This document shows positions 43,252-52,927 of a stretch of DNA of 64,000 nucleotides, piece after piece. The position numbers and the translations under genes were made by a program. Under the pieces are notes generated by a model that saw nothing but the letters and a program-made list of their open reading frames with translations, made no database searches and was not told the DNA's origin. The stretch is from the NCBI RefSeq assembly GCF_021044425.1, contig NZ_JAJNEC010000005.1, forward strand, positions 930,001 through 994,000, given 5' to 3'. The DNA comes from Niabella pedocola (lineage in GTDB: Bacteria; Bacteroidota; Bacteroidia; Chitinophagales; Chitinophagaceae). Each line of letters starts with the position of its first letter. Position 1 is the first letter of the stretch.

Positions 43252-44493
43252 TTAAAAGCGCCGGATGTATCCGATACCGGCCTGGATCTGGTTTCCCCTT
43301 GTATCCGGCATATACTCCTGATTGATAAGGGAACCACCTAATGTAACAATGTTCAATTTGAACGCATGCCGGAAATCAACATTGACCTTATAGGTTTTCA
43401 GCGAATAGGCGGCATTCAGCTGCGGGGTCAGATAACGTTCATCCGGCGAGATACCGGTTCCGATATTCAGCCCGATATAATCATCCGCGCCACCAAAATA
43501 ATAGCGGCCAAGAAGGTTATAGGATGCGGAGTTTTTGGTGGTTTTGGACGGTACAAAATAAGCCCGCGCGCCAAATAAAAAGCTGCTGTAATATTTGCCG
43601 ATATACGCGGTATAAATATTGGTTGTAGTGGTAAAGTACAGATGCCTGATGCCCAGCTCGGCTTCAAAGCTCTTGGGCAGGTTGGCGTACACAGAAAGCC
43701 CCATGCGCCAGCGGGGAAAAACGCCTACATTATTGGAGTAACCGGCATTCACATACAGGTAAAATGTATTGGAGATCCGGGGATACGCATCCACTTCAAA
43801 CTGCACCCCGTTTTCGCGGAACCGGTTGGCATAATTGACGCGGCCGATCACCGTTCCGATCCCCGTCCGGCGTCCATAGTCGATGCTCGCCAGGTGCCAG
43901 GCATCCTCAAACTGTTTGTCAAAATACACATAGTCATATGATATACCGATCCGGTTCTGGGACCGCTCATCTTTTATCCGGTTTCCCAGGGCCAGCGCTT
44001 CCGTGTTTTTTTGATTCCTTTTCAGCAGGGTGTCCACCACATTCCCTGCTTCTTCGTAACGGCGCAGGGCGGCCAGTATCCGGGCTTTCCGGAGCAGCAG
44101 ATCCGCCGAAGCCGGATGATACCGGAGACCTGCAGTTACCTTTTCCAGTGCTGCTTCATTCCGGTCGCTCCAAAATTCCAGATCCGCATATGCTATCGCG
44201 GCATCTTCATAATCCGGCTGCTCGTTCAGCACATAATCAAAACAAGCCCGCGCGCTGTCGGGTTGTTTATCCCAGGTATACAGGCGTCCCAGGAACACCC
44301 GGATATCGGCATACTTCGGACTTAACGCCAATGCTTTTATCGCATATCGTTTTGCCAACGCATAATCCTTGTTCTCAAAAGCTGCATGCCGCGCAGCCTG
44401 GAACAGCCCGTCAGACGTGGTCGTATCTGCCTGGGCAAACAGCCGTACACTGCTCAGGAGCAGGATCCATAACAGACAAGGTTTTACTGGCAT
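43252..44493 (-). CDS. YaiO-family outer-membrane protein with TPR repeats
   Basis: 413 residues. The signal peptide ends LFAQ. Residues about 25-170 are TPR-like helices (YALAKRYAIKALALSPKYADIRVFLGRLYTW, and ALEKVTAGLRYHPASADLLLRKA). From about 180 a beta barrel of the YaiO type follows (NRIGISYDYVYFDKQFEDAWHLASIDYGRRT), ending AGIGYIRRF. TPR-plus-barrel proteins export polysaccharides (PgaA, BcsC); YaiO sits next to a GT2 gene in E. coli as well. It is probably the outer-membrane exit of this operon's polymer. 48 bp after the LTA-synthase-like gene. Confidence 0.85.
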   Translation of the reverse strand: MPVKPCLLWILLLSSVRLFAQADTTTSDGLFQAARHAAFENKDYALAKRYAIKALALSPKYADIRVFLGRLYTWDKQPDSARACFDYVLNEQPDYEDAAIAYADLEFWSDRNEAALEKVTAGLRYHPASADLLLRKARILAALRRYEEAGNVVDTLLKRNQKNTEALALGNRIKDERSQNRIGISYDYVYFDKQFEDAWHLASIDYGRRTGIGTVIGRVNYANRFRENGVQFEVDAYPRISNTFYLYVNAGYSNNVGVFPRWRMGLSVYANLPKSFEAELGIRHLYFTTTTNIYTAYIGKYYSSFLFGARAYFVPSKTTKNSASYNLLGRYYFGGADDYIGLNIGTGISPDERYLTPQLNAAYSLKTYKVNVDFRHAFKLNIVTLGGSLINQEYMPDTRGNQIQAGIGYIRRF

Positions 44494-44541
44494 AGTTGAT
44501 CATTTTTAATATTCATACAGATGTATGCTGCCTTGCAGCCA

Positions 44542-46605
44542 TTATTTTTTTGTTGTATATCGCTGGTAAATGGAATCAGGTATCAAACCGGCCCCATTAA
44601 TGAGCTGCTGATTCTTTCGCTTAAACCGGTCAAAGCTCCCGCTCACCCGGTTCAGTATCTCTTTTGAATCGTCCGGTATCAAACTCAGCCGGGGGTCTAC
44701 TTCAAACAATGTGTTCATATTGACCATATACGTCCCCTCTATAAAATCAACCAGGTCATTTTTATCCTGCATCATCGGGTATGCATGTACGTTCCGGAAA
44801 ACCCTTGATGTATCCAAACCTGCGCCCATCCAGCTTACCAGCGAAGGCACCTGCATAGGATAGTTCTTTTTCAGGAAGGCCAGCAGGGATGGCGTTACAT
44901 CAAAATGCGAAACAATGGATGAAAAGGTGGCCGTTCGCTTTAATAACGGTGAATAGATCAGCAGCGGCACATGGTACCGGTCTATTTTACTGTTCAGCGG
45001 CAGCTCCGGCATCTGATGGTCACCGGTTACCAGGAACACCGTATGCGCAAAATCACTTCTTTTTCCATAGGCTGTAAAGAAATCCCTTAATGCGTCATCT
45101 GCATATAAAATACTGGCGTACTGATCCCGGTAGTTGCGGGCAACCTGCTTTTCGGATTCCGGCAACTGCAGCTCCGTCAGGCGCTGTTCAAACTTTTTAA
45201 AATAAGCCTCCTGGTCATTTACCAAAAAGGGACTATGCGTGGCCACGGTAAGCAAAACAGAAACCCTGGGCGCAGGCGATGCCGGGTCCTGCGAAGCCAG
45301 GTACCAGCGGAACAGCTCTTTATCTCCGTATCCCCAGGAAAAACCCGTGCTGGCGGCCGGTAATTTCTGATACCCTGCAGGAAAGCTTTTTATATCCTTA
45401 ATGGCGCCGATCTGATTCTTTTGCAGAAAAAGATCCATATTATCAAAATGTGCATCTCCTCCGTAATAAAAAGCCGTCTGGTATCCATTGTGCTTTAACA
45501 ATGAAAGTAAACTGACATGCGGAGGCATAGAGGCTCCCAGCTCCGCAAAGCCGCTCCGGGCGAAGGGTAACGAGGCCAGCAGGCTGGGCAATACCGAAAA
45601 GGTTCTCCCCGATGTACTCAGCGCGTTCTCCCAGTACAAACCAGCCCGGGACAACGAATCTAAAAACGGGGTAAAATTACCCAACCGGGCGCCGCTGTTT
45701 GCAAATGCCCTTCCAAGTCCTTCCACAATGACCACTACAATATCGGGCGGGCGGGTTGCCTGGTTAAAGAAAGGGGAAAGCAGGTCGGGCGTATCCTCCG
45801 CACGCAGAAAAGGATAGCGGGCCTCATCTACATAGTGAAAGGCCCGGAGTGAATCTGCCACGATGGTACCCGTATCATAATCCCCGGAATAAAAATCACT
45901 GTAGATATCTGTTTGCAATGCCTTTGGACTGAAATAACCGATGGTACCGGTATAAAAATAGTAGGACTTATTTACCGACAAGTTATTGGCATATTCATTT
46001 CCGGGGCGCAGCCCTGATGCCTGTAAAGCCGGATGGAACGGTACCAGCAAGGCCAGGAAAATGACCACTCCGTAAGCGGCTCCTGCCGGCAGCTTTATTT
46101 TACGGGGCAGGATGGCCAGGCAGGATACGATCAACGCCAGCACCACCGCCAGTACCACAAAGATCCCTATGTTAACACCGGCCGCTCCTACCGTTTGCCG
46201 GATATCTGAAAGTTTATACTGCCAGAGATCTCCCCCCAGCAAATTGAATGAAAACTGGAAATAAAAAGCCAGCGCCAGCTGTATGAGGCATAAGAGGCTT
46301 CCGAGCACTATAAAAACAATACGGGCCCATTTCCGGCTGAAAAGGTAACATACAAAATACACCAGGTACAACAGGAAGCCCGTGCCGGCCACAAAAGCCA
46401 GGTCTTTTAACAAACCGGTAAAAAGAACCTTCCAGAAAAATGCATTAAAACGGTGGCGGTATACATCGTACCCCATCTCAAAAAGACGCAATACCAGGAA
46501 CAGCGCGGTCAGCATCAGCAGTTGCGGCACAAAATCCTTGCAGGAACTTTTTAAGCTCCGCCTGAAGAACGATTCCTTGTTAACGGGTTTATAGGGCTGC
46601 TTCAT
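44542..46605 (-). CDS. LTA-synthase/sulfatase-family membrane phosphotransferase
   Basis: 687 residues from the ATG at 46605; the codon further upstream at 46626 is TTG and lies inside the previous gene. Five N-terminal membrane spans (about 25-205) precede an alkaline-phosphatase-fold domain. That domain shows IVVVIVEGLGRAF (metal Glu), STSGRTFSVLPS with nucleophile Thr335, GGDAHFDNMDLF, and FLVTGDHQMPELP with Asp529/His530. All expected active-site residues are present. Relatives transfer phosphoglycerol or phosphoethanolamine onto surface glycans or lipids. In this operon it may decorate the secreted polysaccharide or its lipid anchor. It starts 1 bp after the GT2 gene ends. Confidence 0.88.
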   Translation of the reverse strand: MKQPYKPVNKESFFRRSLKSSCKDFVPQLLMLTALFLVLRLFEMGYDVYRHRFNAFFWKVLFTGLLKDLAFVAGTGFLLYLVYFVCYLFSRKWARIVFIVLGSLLCLIQLALAFYFQFSFNLLGGDLWQYKLSDIRQTVGAAGVNIGIFVVLAVVLALIVSCLAILPRKIKLPAGAAYGVVIFLALLVPFHPALQASGLRPGNEYANNLSVNKSYYFYTGTIGYFSPKALQTDIYSDFYSGDYDTGTIVADSLRAFHYVDEARYPFLRAEDTPDLLSPFFNQATRPPDIVVVIVEGLGRAFANSGARLGNFTPFLDSLSRAGLYWENALSTSGRTFSVLPSLLASLPFARSGFAELGASMPPHVSLLSLLKHNGYQTAFYYGGDAHFDNMDLFLQKNQIGAIKDIKSFPAGYQKLPAASTGFSWGYGDKELFRWYLASQDPASPAPRVSVLLTVATHSPFLVNDQEAYFKKFEQRLTELQLPESEKQVARNYRDQYASILYADDALRDFFTAYGKRSDFAHTVFLVTGDHQMPELPLNSKIDRYHVPLLIYSPLLKRTATFSSIVSHFDVTPSLLAFLKKNYPMQVPSLVSWMGAGLDTSRVFRNVHAYPMMQDKNDLVDFIEGTYMVNMNTLFEVDPRLSLIPDDSKEILNRVSGSFDRFKRKNQQLINGAGLIPDSIYQRYTTKK

Positions 46606-46606
46606 C

Positions 46607-48031
46607 TTATGCTTTCTTTTTATCAAATCCCTCCCGGGCCATATCGCCCCAGCTATGCTGGTTCCTCAAAATATCCACAAGTCCGCGAATGCTGCTCCAT
46701 ACTACAAACGGATGAAAATTAAACGGCTCACTTAAGCTGGTCAGCAACAATTTTGCGATATCGGTTTTCCGCCGGTACTGGTTGTAGGTTTTCACCTCCA
46801 TATAAACCGCAAATACAGAGTACAGGTAATTGAACCCGATTACTACTGCAAACAGCGCAAAGAAGAGTTCCCAGTCTACAAGTCCGGCAAACACCATCAC
46901 CAGGAAGGCGATAAATCCGAGGAATTCGATAACCGGTGCCAGCAGTTCAAAAAAGAACCAGTAGGGATAACTCACCATCCCCAGCAGTCGGTAGCGTGGA
47001 TTAAAAAACATCACCTTATGAAATTTCAAGGTTTCATAGGTGCCCCGGATCCACCGGTTCCGCTGCCTTCCCAGTACTTTATAGGACGCGGGCGCTTCCG
47101 TCCAGCACAAGGGATCGGGAATATAGGTAACCTTGTATGGCTCTTTCCGCTCTTCCATATAGCGGCGCATCCGCACTACCAGCTCCATGTCTTCCCCAAC
47201 CGTATTGCGGTTGTAACCGCCGCATTTTATAACGATCTCCTTATCGAAGGCCCCAAAAGCCCCCGAAATCAGCAACAGGCCATTGAGCCGGCTCCAGGCC
47301 ATCCTTCCAAGCAAAAAGGCACGAATGTATTCCAGCGTCTGCATGCGCGGAAGATAGTCCTTCGGCAGCTTCACTTTTACAAGGCTCCCATGTTCCACAA
47401 GAGATGAATTTGCAATACGGATCACCCCGCCGGAAGCAATCACCCGTTGGGTAGTGGCTTCCATAAACGGCTTTACCATTTTCAAAATGGCATCCTGCTC
47501 CAGCACACAATCTACATCAATACAAATGATATAATCATTACAGGCAATATTTACCCCTACATTCAGGGCGTCGGCCTTTCCCCCGTTTACCTTATCCACT
47601 ACCACAACCTTCCGCAGCACAGGGTTGCGGCTTTTATATACCCCCCTTACCTCTTTTGTGGGGATCTGGTCCGGAACAAAAAAGTCGATCTTCTCCAGCT
47701 GGTAGGCGTCGATCAGCTTCTGCAAACTATTGTCCTTGCTGCCATCGTTTACAATGATCACCTCCAGGTTATAATAATAAATGGAGAGCAGGGACCGCAC
47801 GTTGTCTACAATTGTGAGGCCTTCATTATATGCCGGTGCAATAATGCTTACGGAAGGTGCATGCAGGGAGGAAGCAATTCTCCGGTAATCGGTTACACGG
47901 TTCTGATGAATATACTTACGGGTTTCCCCTATGGAGAACACACCGATAAATACATAAAAAGCAAAAAGTACAATGGAATATAAAAATATCCCAAACGCAA
48001 ATATTTCCAGTATCAGGAACCCCCAATTCAT
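46607..48031 (-). CDS. PgaC-like family 2 glycosyltransferase (processive)
   Basis: 474 residues. One N-terminal and about three C-terminal membrane spans flank a GT-A domain at about 50-330: SIIAPAYNEGLTIVDNVRSLL, VIIVNDGSKDNS, CIDVDCVLEQDA (the D-D site), TVGEDMELVVRMRR (catalytic base Asp) and the processive signature QRNRWIRG. It belongs with poly-N-acetylglucosamine, hyaluronan and cellulose-type synthases at the inner membrane, using UDP-sugars. Its start overlaps the HEAT gene by an ATGA, so the two are coupled. The polymer made cannot be read from sequence. Confidence 0.93.
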   Translation of the reverse strand: MNWGFLILEIFAFGIFLYSIVLFAFYVFIGVFSIGETRKYIHQNRVTDYRRIASSLHAPSVSIIAPAYNEGLTIVDNVRSLLSIYYYNLEVIIVNDGSKDNSLQKLIDAYQLEKIDFFVPDQIPTKEVRGVYKSRNPVLRKVVVVDKVNGGKADALNVGVNIACNDYIICIDVDCVLEQDAILKMVKPFMEATTQRVIASGGVIRIANSSLVEHGSLVKVKLPKDYLPRMQTLEYIRAFLLGRMAWSRLNGLLLISGAFGAFDKEIVIKCGGYNRNTVGEDMELVVRMRRYMEERKEPYKVTYIPDPLCWTEAPASYKVLGRQRNRWIRGTYETLKFHKVMFFNPRYRLLGMVSYPYWFFFELLAPVIEFLGFIAFLVMVFAGLVDWELFFALFAVVIGFNYLYSVFAVYMEVKTYNQYRRKTDIAKLLLTSLSEPFNFHPFVVWSSIRGLVDILRNQHSWGDMAREGFDKKKA

Positions 48032-49122
48032 TTTTTCAGTTCAAACCTTAGATGATTATAAATTTTTTGAAAAGGCGATGGCTGTTCCTGGGCCTTCGCA
48101 CTCAATATGGCCCATCCGTTACTGCAGCAGGTTGCAATTACACGGGCGGCTCCCAGTTTTAAAAATGCATTCTCGTTGTCCAGCTCTTTCGTTAAAAAGG
48201 GTTGCTGGGCATCGCCGGCAATAACCGCAAGACTGTTCAACACCACGATCTGGTTTCTTAGGGTTTCAGCAGTATACTGCTTACAAAGGATCTCCGCGGT
48301 AGAATCATCAGCGATCTCTTTCAGCGTTTTTGCGGCCTGGGATCTTACGGCTTCGTTCGCATGGGTTAAACAATGCACCACATCCGCATGCACTTCAAAA
48401 CATTGATAAATCTCCGCAAGTCTTAAAGCAAAGATCACCACTGTATCATTATCTGAATGCAGCCATCCGCTTAAACCCGGGATCGGCTCCGGATCCAGCG
48501 GTCGAAGCTGCTCAATTAAATTCAGCTGCTGCCAGTCTGAAATAGCATGGGTCAATACGTTGAGGAACCGCAGCCCTTTAAATCCATAGAAATTGAACAT
48601 GGCAGACTGTGCCTCTCTCCGGATGTATATATTCCGGTTATTGGTCAGTTTAAAGATCCGGGCATTCATATCTTCCTGCTGCATTACCGACAGTTCATTA
48701 ATGCCTTTTACTTTCTGATGCCATACAACACTGTTCAGCTTTTTCAGGGAATCTTCTTTAAAACCCAGCTCCAGGTACAGGGCCACCACTTTGTCGCCCA
48801 CCGCACCGGCCACGCTCTTTTTTAATTCGATAAGACTATTCAGTGCAAACTGGCGGTTATTGGGCCGCTTCAGATGTTTGGTAAACTTTGAGGGAACGCG
48901 GATGGTATCTATATCCTGCAGCTCCTCCAGGATCCATTTGCTTACCCAAAGTTCAAACCCCATGCGGAACGACTGCGGCTGAAAAAACGCCACTTTCCGC
49001 TCATAAAGATTCCAGTAAATCAGCACAAGCAACAACACAATAAGAACGGCAAAGACCGCCGCCGTTGCATAAAAAAAACCAGGTTTAAAGAGGTCGAATA
49101 TTGAAAGCAAAGACAATGTCAT
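48028..49122 (-). CDS. HEAT-repeat membrane protein
   Basis: 364 residues. One N-terminal membrane span (about 17-40, FYATAAVFAVLIVLLLVLIYW), then about 320 residues of paired helices of HEAT type (FALRLAEIYQCFEVHADVVHCLTHANEAVRSQAAKTLKEIADDSTAEILCKQY, then LRNQIVVLNSLAVIAGDAQQPFLTKEL). With a single span at the N-terminus the repeats are probably cytoplasmic, where they could tie the CheY-like regulator to the synthase. The gene sits between the regulator gene (27-bp gap) and the synthase gene (4-bp overlap). The scaffold role is inference. Confidence 0.85.
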   Translation of the reverse strand: MTLSLLSIFDLFKPGFFYATAAVFAVLIVLLLVLIYWNLYERKVAFFQPQSFRMGFELWVSKWILEELQDIDTIRVPSKFTKHLKRPNNRQFALNSLIELKKSVAGAVGDKVVALYLELGFKEDSLKKLNSVVWHQKVKGINELSVMQQEDMNARIFKLTNNRNIYIRREAQSAMFNFYGFKGLRFLNVLTHAISDWQQLNLIEQLRPLDPEPIPGLSGWLHSDNDTVVIFALRLAEIYQCFEVHADVVHCLTHANEAVRSQAAKTLKEIADDSTAEILCKQYTAETLRNQIVVLNSLAVIAGDAQQPFLTKELDNENAFLKLGAARVIATCCSNGWAILSAKAQEQPSPFQKIYNHLRFELKK

Positions 49123-49149
49123 TAAAAAATAAAAATCGGTACCGGAACA

Positions 49150-49527
49150 TCAGGATTGTATGTCGGCGTTAAGTGCTCCCAGTAACCTTTTGATTCGCAT
49201 TTCCAGCTCTTTCAGTCCAAAGGGTTTTACCACGTAATCATCCGCCCCCAGCAAAAAGGCTTCTTCCACTGCATTTTCCTGCCCCATGGCAGAAAATACG
49301 ATTACCGGCGTCCTTTTATTTTTTGCCTTTGCGGCATTTAACACTTCCAGGCCCGATACAAAGGGCAACATGATATCCGTGATCACCAGGTCGGGCGTAA
49401 AGGACTCAAGCTCCTCCAGTGCCTGGCGGCCATCTGCACAGGGGTACACTTCGTACCCGATCTTTTTCAATTTCAGTTCAATGGCACGCAACAATGCTGT
49501 TGCATCTTCAACAAGTAAAATTTTCAT
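49150..49527 (-). CDS. Stand-alone CheY-like response regulator
   Basis: 125 residues, receiver domain only: acidic pair Glu7/Asp8, phosphoacceptor Asp51 in VITDIMLPF, Ser/Thr at VFSA and Lys in YVVKPFGL. There is no output domain and no kinase gene nearby. As first gene of the polysaccharide operon it may control the synthase after translation by binding a partner, the HEAT protein being the obvious candidate. A minus-strand promoter lies at 49644-49677. Confidence 0.92.
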   Translation of the reverse strand: MKILLVEDATALLRAIELKLKKIGYEVYPCADGRQALEELESFTPDLVITDIMLPFVSGLEVLNAAKAKNKRTPVIVFSAMGQENAVEEAFLLGADDYVVKPFGLKELEMRIKRLLGALNADIQS

Positions 49528-49902
49528 AGTTTAGTTTTTCTGAATATAAACAAAACCAATGCGCGATATGTGATAACAATAATAAAGAAGCCAGTACCGA
49601 GGTAACAATTTAAAGGGCCGTTACTGGGTAATAACTATGAAAACAAAGATAAACAAAACCCGCTTTACTTGAACAAAGGAAACCTTATACTTCTGAAGGC
49701 AGCAATATCATTCAGGGTTTAGAAAAACGCTCGCAGATCCATGTACTTTAACGGTTGGCGCGCCGCATCTATCAGTCCATAGTAACTGGGCAGCTAGGGG
49801 CCGGATAAAGGCCGCAGCCGGATGCTAAAACCCGGGGAGGTGTAAGTATATTTCAGCGATCTGCTAGTGTTTAATGCGCATACGCCTTAAACGAGGTGCA
49901 CA
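49528..49902. promoter_or_regulatory. Intergenic region with promoter of the polysaccharide operon
   Basis: 375 bp. On the minus strand TTTG (49677-49674), then 22 nt, then the exact box TATCTTTG (49651-49644) form a good Bacteroidota promoter, predicting a leader of about 110 nt for the operon. The remainder (49680-49902, beyond the end of the DeoC gene) shows nothing. Confidence 0.6.
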
Positions 49903-50571
49903 CTAATAATTTCCGCTGCCTTTCTCTCCGTTTACAATAGCCACTCCGGCACTGCAGCCCAGGCGTGTGGCGCCGGCATCTACCAGTTCTTTTGCAAAAG
50001 CATAGTCCCGGATACCACCGCTCGCTTTTATTTGTACATGTGGGGGCAGGTGTTCCTTAAATAACTGTACAGCGTGTACGCTGGCGCCTTTTTCCGCATA
50101 ACCCGTTGAGGTTTTTAGGTAATCGATACCGGCAGCGCCATACAATTCGCAGCATTTTATGATTTCATCATCGGTTAGTACACCGCTTTCAATAATGATC
50201 TTGATCACTTTGCCCTTTTCTTTAATCACCGGCATCAGGTGGTTAATTTCGTTGGCCAGGTATTGCCAGTCGTTATTCTTTAACGCAATGAGGTTGATCA
50301 CAATATCCAGTTCATCCACCCCGTCTACCAGGGCCAGCAGCACTTCCGCCAGCTTTGCTTCAATGGCCGAATAGCCAAACGGAAACCCGATCACTGTGGC
50401 TGTTTTCACCTCTGATCCTTCCAGCAGCGCCTTTGCCTTTTTAACAAAGGGAGGCGGCACACAAACGGCCGCAAAACCATATTGTTTGGCCTCACTGCAA
50501 AGTTTTTCAATATCACTTACCAGGGTGGTAGGTTTCAGAATGGTATGATCGATGTATTTAGCGATGTCCAT
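49903..50571 (-). CDS. deoC: Deoxyribose-phosphate aldolase
   Basis: 222 residues from the ATG at 50571 (MDIAKYIDHTILKPT is the classical start); sequence further upstream in frame is not DeoC. The Schiff-base Lys153 is in IDYLKTSTGYA. VDELDIVINL, the IKIIIES strand and IKASGGIRDYAFA complete the class I site. It splits 2-deoxyribose 5-phosphate into glyceraldehyde 3-phosphate and acetaldehyde during deoxynucleoside use. A TAnnTTTG box (TAGGTTTG, minus strand, 50590-50597) gives a very short leader. Single gene. Confidence 0.95.
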   Translation of the reverse strand: MDIAKYIDHTILKPTTLVSDIEKLCSEAKQYGFAAVCVPPPFVKKAKALLEGSEVKTATVIGFPFGYSAIEAKLAEVLLALVDGVDELDIVINLIALKNNDWQYLANEINHLMPVIKEKGKVIKIIIESGVLTDDEIIKCCELYGAAGIDYLKTSTGYAEKGASVHAVQLFKEHLPPHVQIKASGGIRDYAFAKELVDAGATRLGCSAGVAIVNGEKGSGNY

Positions 50572-50960
50572 TGTTGTTGTTTTAGAGTGCAAACCTACTG
50601 ATTTCCGGCAGCATTGAGCCTTCAGCGGCCAGCTTTTAGTATTCCGGTTCAAATCCCGGAACCGGAATCCAATCTCAATTCCCAAAGCAATATCCTATAC
50701 TTAAGCATTTTTTTATAATTGCCGCAGCGGCACTGATTGCGCCCGCGACGCTTTCGCCGCGATATTTTTACCTCTTGTAAAAGCCGGTACCAGATCTGCG
50801 CATCTGCGGCCCTAACTAAACGACATTGGTTCCCGATGCTGAATCCGGATACTCCATTCCCGATTCTAAAGCCTGTCAAGGCTGGCAGATGGAACTTTAA
50901 ACCTCAAAGGTCCGGCGCGAAACCACCCCCCAGCCCTTATCTTTGCGGAAATTTTGAAGC
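50572..50960. promoter_or_regulatory. Divergent region between deoC and aspS
   Basis: 389 bp. It contains the deoC box (minus, 50590-50597) and, for aspS, an exact TATCTTTG at 50938-50945, 15 bp before the ATG. The middle part holds GC-rich sequence (GCCGCAGCGGC, GCGCCCGCGACGC) of intergenic-repeat style but no gene. Confidence 0.55.
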
Positions 50961-52787
50961 ATGTTTCGTACACAAACCTGCGGTGAACTAAGAATCGCAG
51001 ATGTTAATAAGGAAGTGACCCTGGCGGGATGGGTACAAACCGTTCGTAAGTTTGGCAGTATTACCTTTGTAGATCTCCGCGACCGTTATGGCATTACCCA
51101 GTTGCTGTTTTCTGAAGCGCTGAACAGCCAGCTGGATGCCAACCCCCTGGGCCGGGAATTTGTGCTGCAGATCACCGGTAAGGTGAGCGAGCGCAGCAAT
51201 AAAAATAAAAATATCCCCACGGGAGATATCGAGATCCTGGTGGATCGCTTTTCCGTGCTGAATAAAAGCATTACCCCTCCCTTTACCATCCAGGATGATA
51301 CCGATGGCGGAGATGACCTGCGGATGAAATACCGTTTCCTGGATCTACGGCGTAATGCGGTAAAGAAAAACCTGGAATTACGGTATGCCGTAAACCGCGC
51401 CACCCGCAATTACCTGCACGAGCAGGGTTTTATGGATATCGAAACCCCGTTCCTGATCAAATCCACACCGGAAGGCGCACGTGACTTTGTGGTACCCTCC
51501 CGTATGAATCCCGGCGAATTTTATGCCCTGCCGCAGTCGCCCCAAACCTTTAAGCAATTGCTGATGGTAAGCGGGTACGACCGGTATTACCAGATCGTAA
51601 AATGTTTCCGGGATGAGGATCTGCGCGCAGACCGCCAGCCGGAATTCACCCAGATCGACTGTGAAATGGCCTTTGTAGAGCAGGAAGACATTCTCCATAT
51701 GTTCGAGCGCCTGATCAAGCATATTTTCAAAGCCGTAAAAGGGATCGACTACACAGAAACCGTGGAACGCATGAGCTGGGAAGAAGCAATGTGGCAATAC
51801 GGCAATGATAAACCCGATATCCGTTTTGGCATGCAACTGCTGAACCTGAAATATCCCTCCCATGTATTTGGTGGAAAACCAAACAACAGTCACCTGATCG
51901 CAGACGCCGGTTTTGGCGTGTTTGACGATGCGGAAACCGTGCTGGCCATTGCCGTACCGGGCTGCAGCGAATATACCCGCAAGCAAACGGATGAGCTTAC
52001 AGAATGGGTAAAACGTCCCCAGATCGGGATGAAGGGCCTGGTATTTATCAAATGCAATGCCGATGGCAGTTTCAAAAGCAGCGTAGATAAATTTTACAGC
52101 GAAGACCGGTTAAAAGCCATTGCAGCAGCAACAGGTGCCCAGCCGGGCGACCTGATCCTGGTACTTGCCGGCGCTGAAGAACGTACCCGCAAAGCCATGA
52201 GCGAGCTGCGTCTTGAAATGGGCAAACGGCTGGGACTGCGCAAGGAGAACGAATTTAAATTGCTGTGGGTACTCGATTTCCCGCTATTTGAATATGCAGA
52301 GGAAGAGAATCGCTGGGTAGCGCGGCACCACCCGTTCACCTCACCCAAACCATCGGATATTGAAACCATGATCGGCAATAACCCGAAAATTGAAAATCCA
52401 GCAGAATACCTCAAACATCCTTACGCGCATATCAAGGCCAATGCCTATGATATGATCCTGAACGGGAACGAAATCGGAGGCGGCAGCATCCGGATCTACC
52501 AGAAAGAACTGCAGCAAAAAATGTTTGAAGCCTTGGGTATGGATGATGCCGAACAACAGCATAAATTCGGGTTCCTCCTGGGCGCATTTGAATATGGCGC
52601 CCCCCCGCATGGCGGTATTGCCTTTGGATTCGACCGGTTGTGTTCCATCCTCGGCGGCAGCGAAAGCATCCGCGATTTTATCGCCTTTCCTAAAAATAAC
52701 AGCGGCAGGGATATCATGCTGGATGCCCCGGCGACCATCGACAACAAACAGCTGGATGAGCTTAGCATCCGCCTGGAGCTGAAATAA
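50961..52787 (+). CDS. aspS: Aspartyl-tRNA synthetase
   Basis: 608 residues, full bacterial length. An OB-fold anticodon-binding domain (about 1-110; VTLAGWVQTVRKFGSITFVDLRDRYG) is followed by class II motif 1 near FMDIETPFLIKSTPEGARDF and motif 2 (YYQIVKCFRDEDLRADRQPEFTQID). The bacterial GAD insertion spans about 290-430, and motif 3 is GGIAFGFDRLCSIL. It charges tRNA-Asp. It is transcribed from the TATCTTTG box just upstream and ends at a strong terminator (52821-52865). Confidence 0.98.
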   Translation: MFRTQTCGELRIADVNKEVTLAGWVQTVRKFGSITFVDLRDRYGITQLLFSEALNSQLDANPLGREFVLQITGKVSERSNKNKNIPTGDIEILVDRFSVLNKSITPPFTIQDDTDGGDDLRMKYRFLDLRRNAVKKNLELRYAVNRATRNYLHEQGFMDIETPFLIKSTPEGARDFVVPSRMNPGEFYALPQSPQTFKQLLMVSGYDRYYQIVKCFRDEDLRADRQPEFTQIDCEMAFVEQEDILHMFERLIKHIFKAVKGIDYTETVERMSWEEAMWQYGNDKPDIRFGMQLLNLKYPSHVFGGKPNNSHLIADAGFGVFDDAETVLAIAVPGCSEYTRKQTDELTEWVKRPQIGMKGLVFIKCNADGSFKSSVDKFYSEDRLKAIAAATGAQPGDLILVLAGAEERTRKAMSELRLEMGKRLGLRKENEFKLLWVLDFPLFEYAEEENRWVARHHPFTSPKPSDIETMIGNNPKIENPAEYLKHPYAHIKANAYDMILNGNEIGGGSIRIYQKELQQKMFEALGMDDAEQQHKFGFLLGAFEYGAPPHGGIAFGFDRLCSILGGSESIRDFIAFPKNNSGRDIMLDAPATIDNKQLDELSIRLELK

Positions 52788-52820
52788 TTGACCGGTAGCT
52801 TTTTAAAAGGATATTTTCCG

Positions 52821-52865
52821 GACCGGCAGCGATCCCTGATACGGAATCACTGCCGGTCTTTTTTA
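52821..52865 (+). terminator. Rho-independent terminator of aspS
   Basis: Stem GACCGGCAG / CTGCCGGTC (9 bp) with a 20-nt loop, followed by TTTTTTATT, 33 bp past the aspS stop. Confidence 0.85.
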
Positions 52866-52927
52866 TTACAACCTTTAATAGCCCCGTTCTGCCGCTTTTT
52901 TGTACTTTTAAGACCAAATATCGAACC

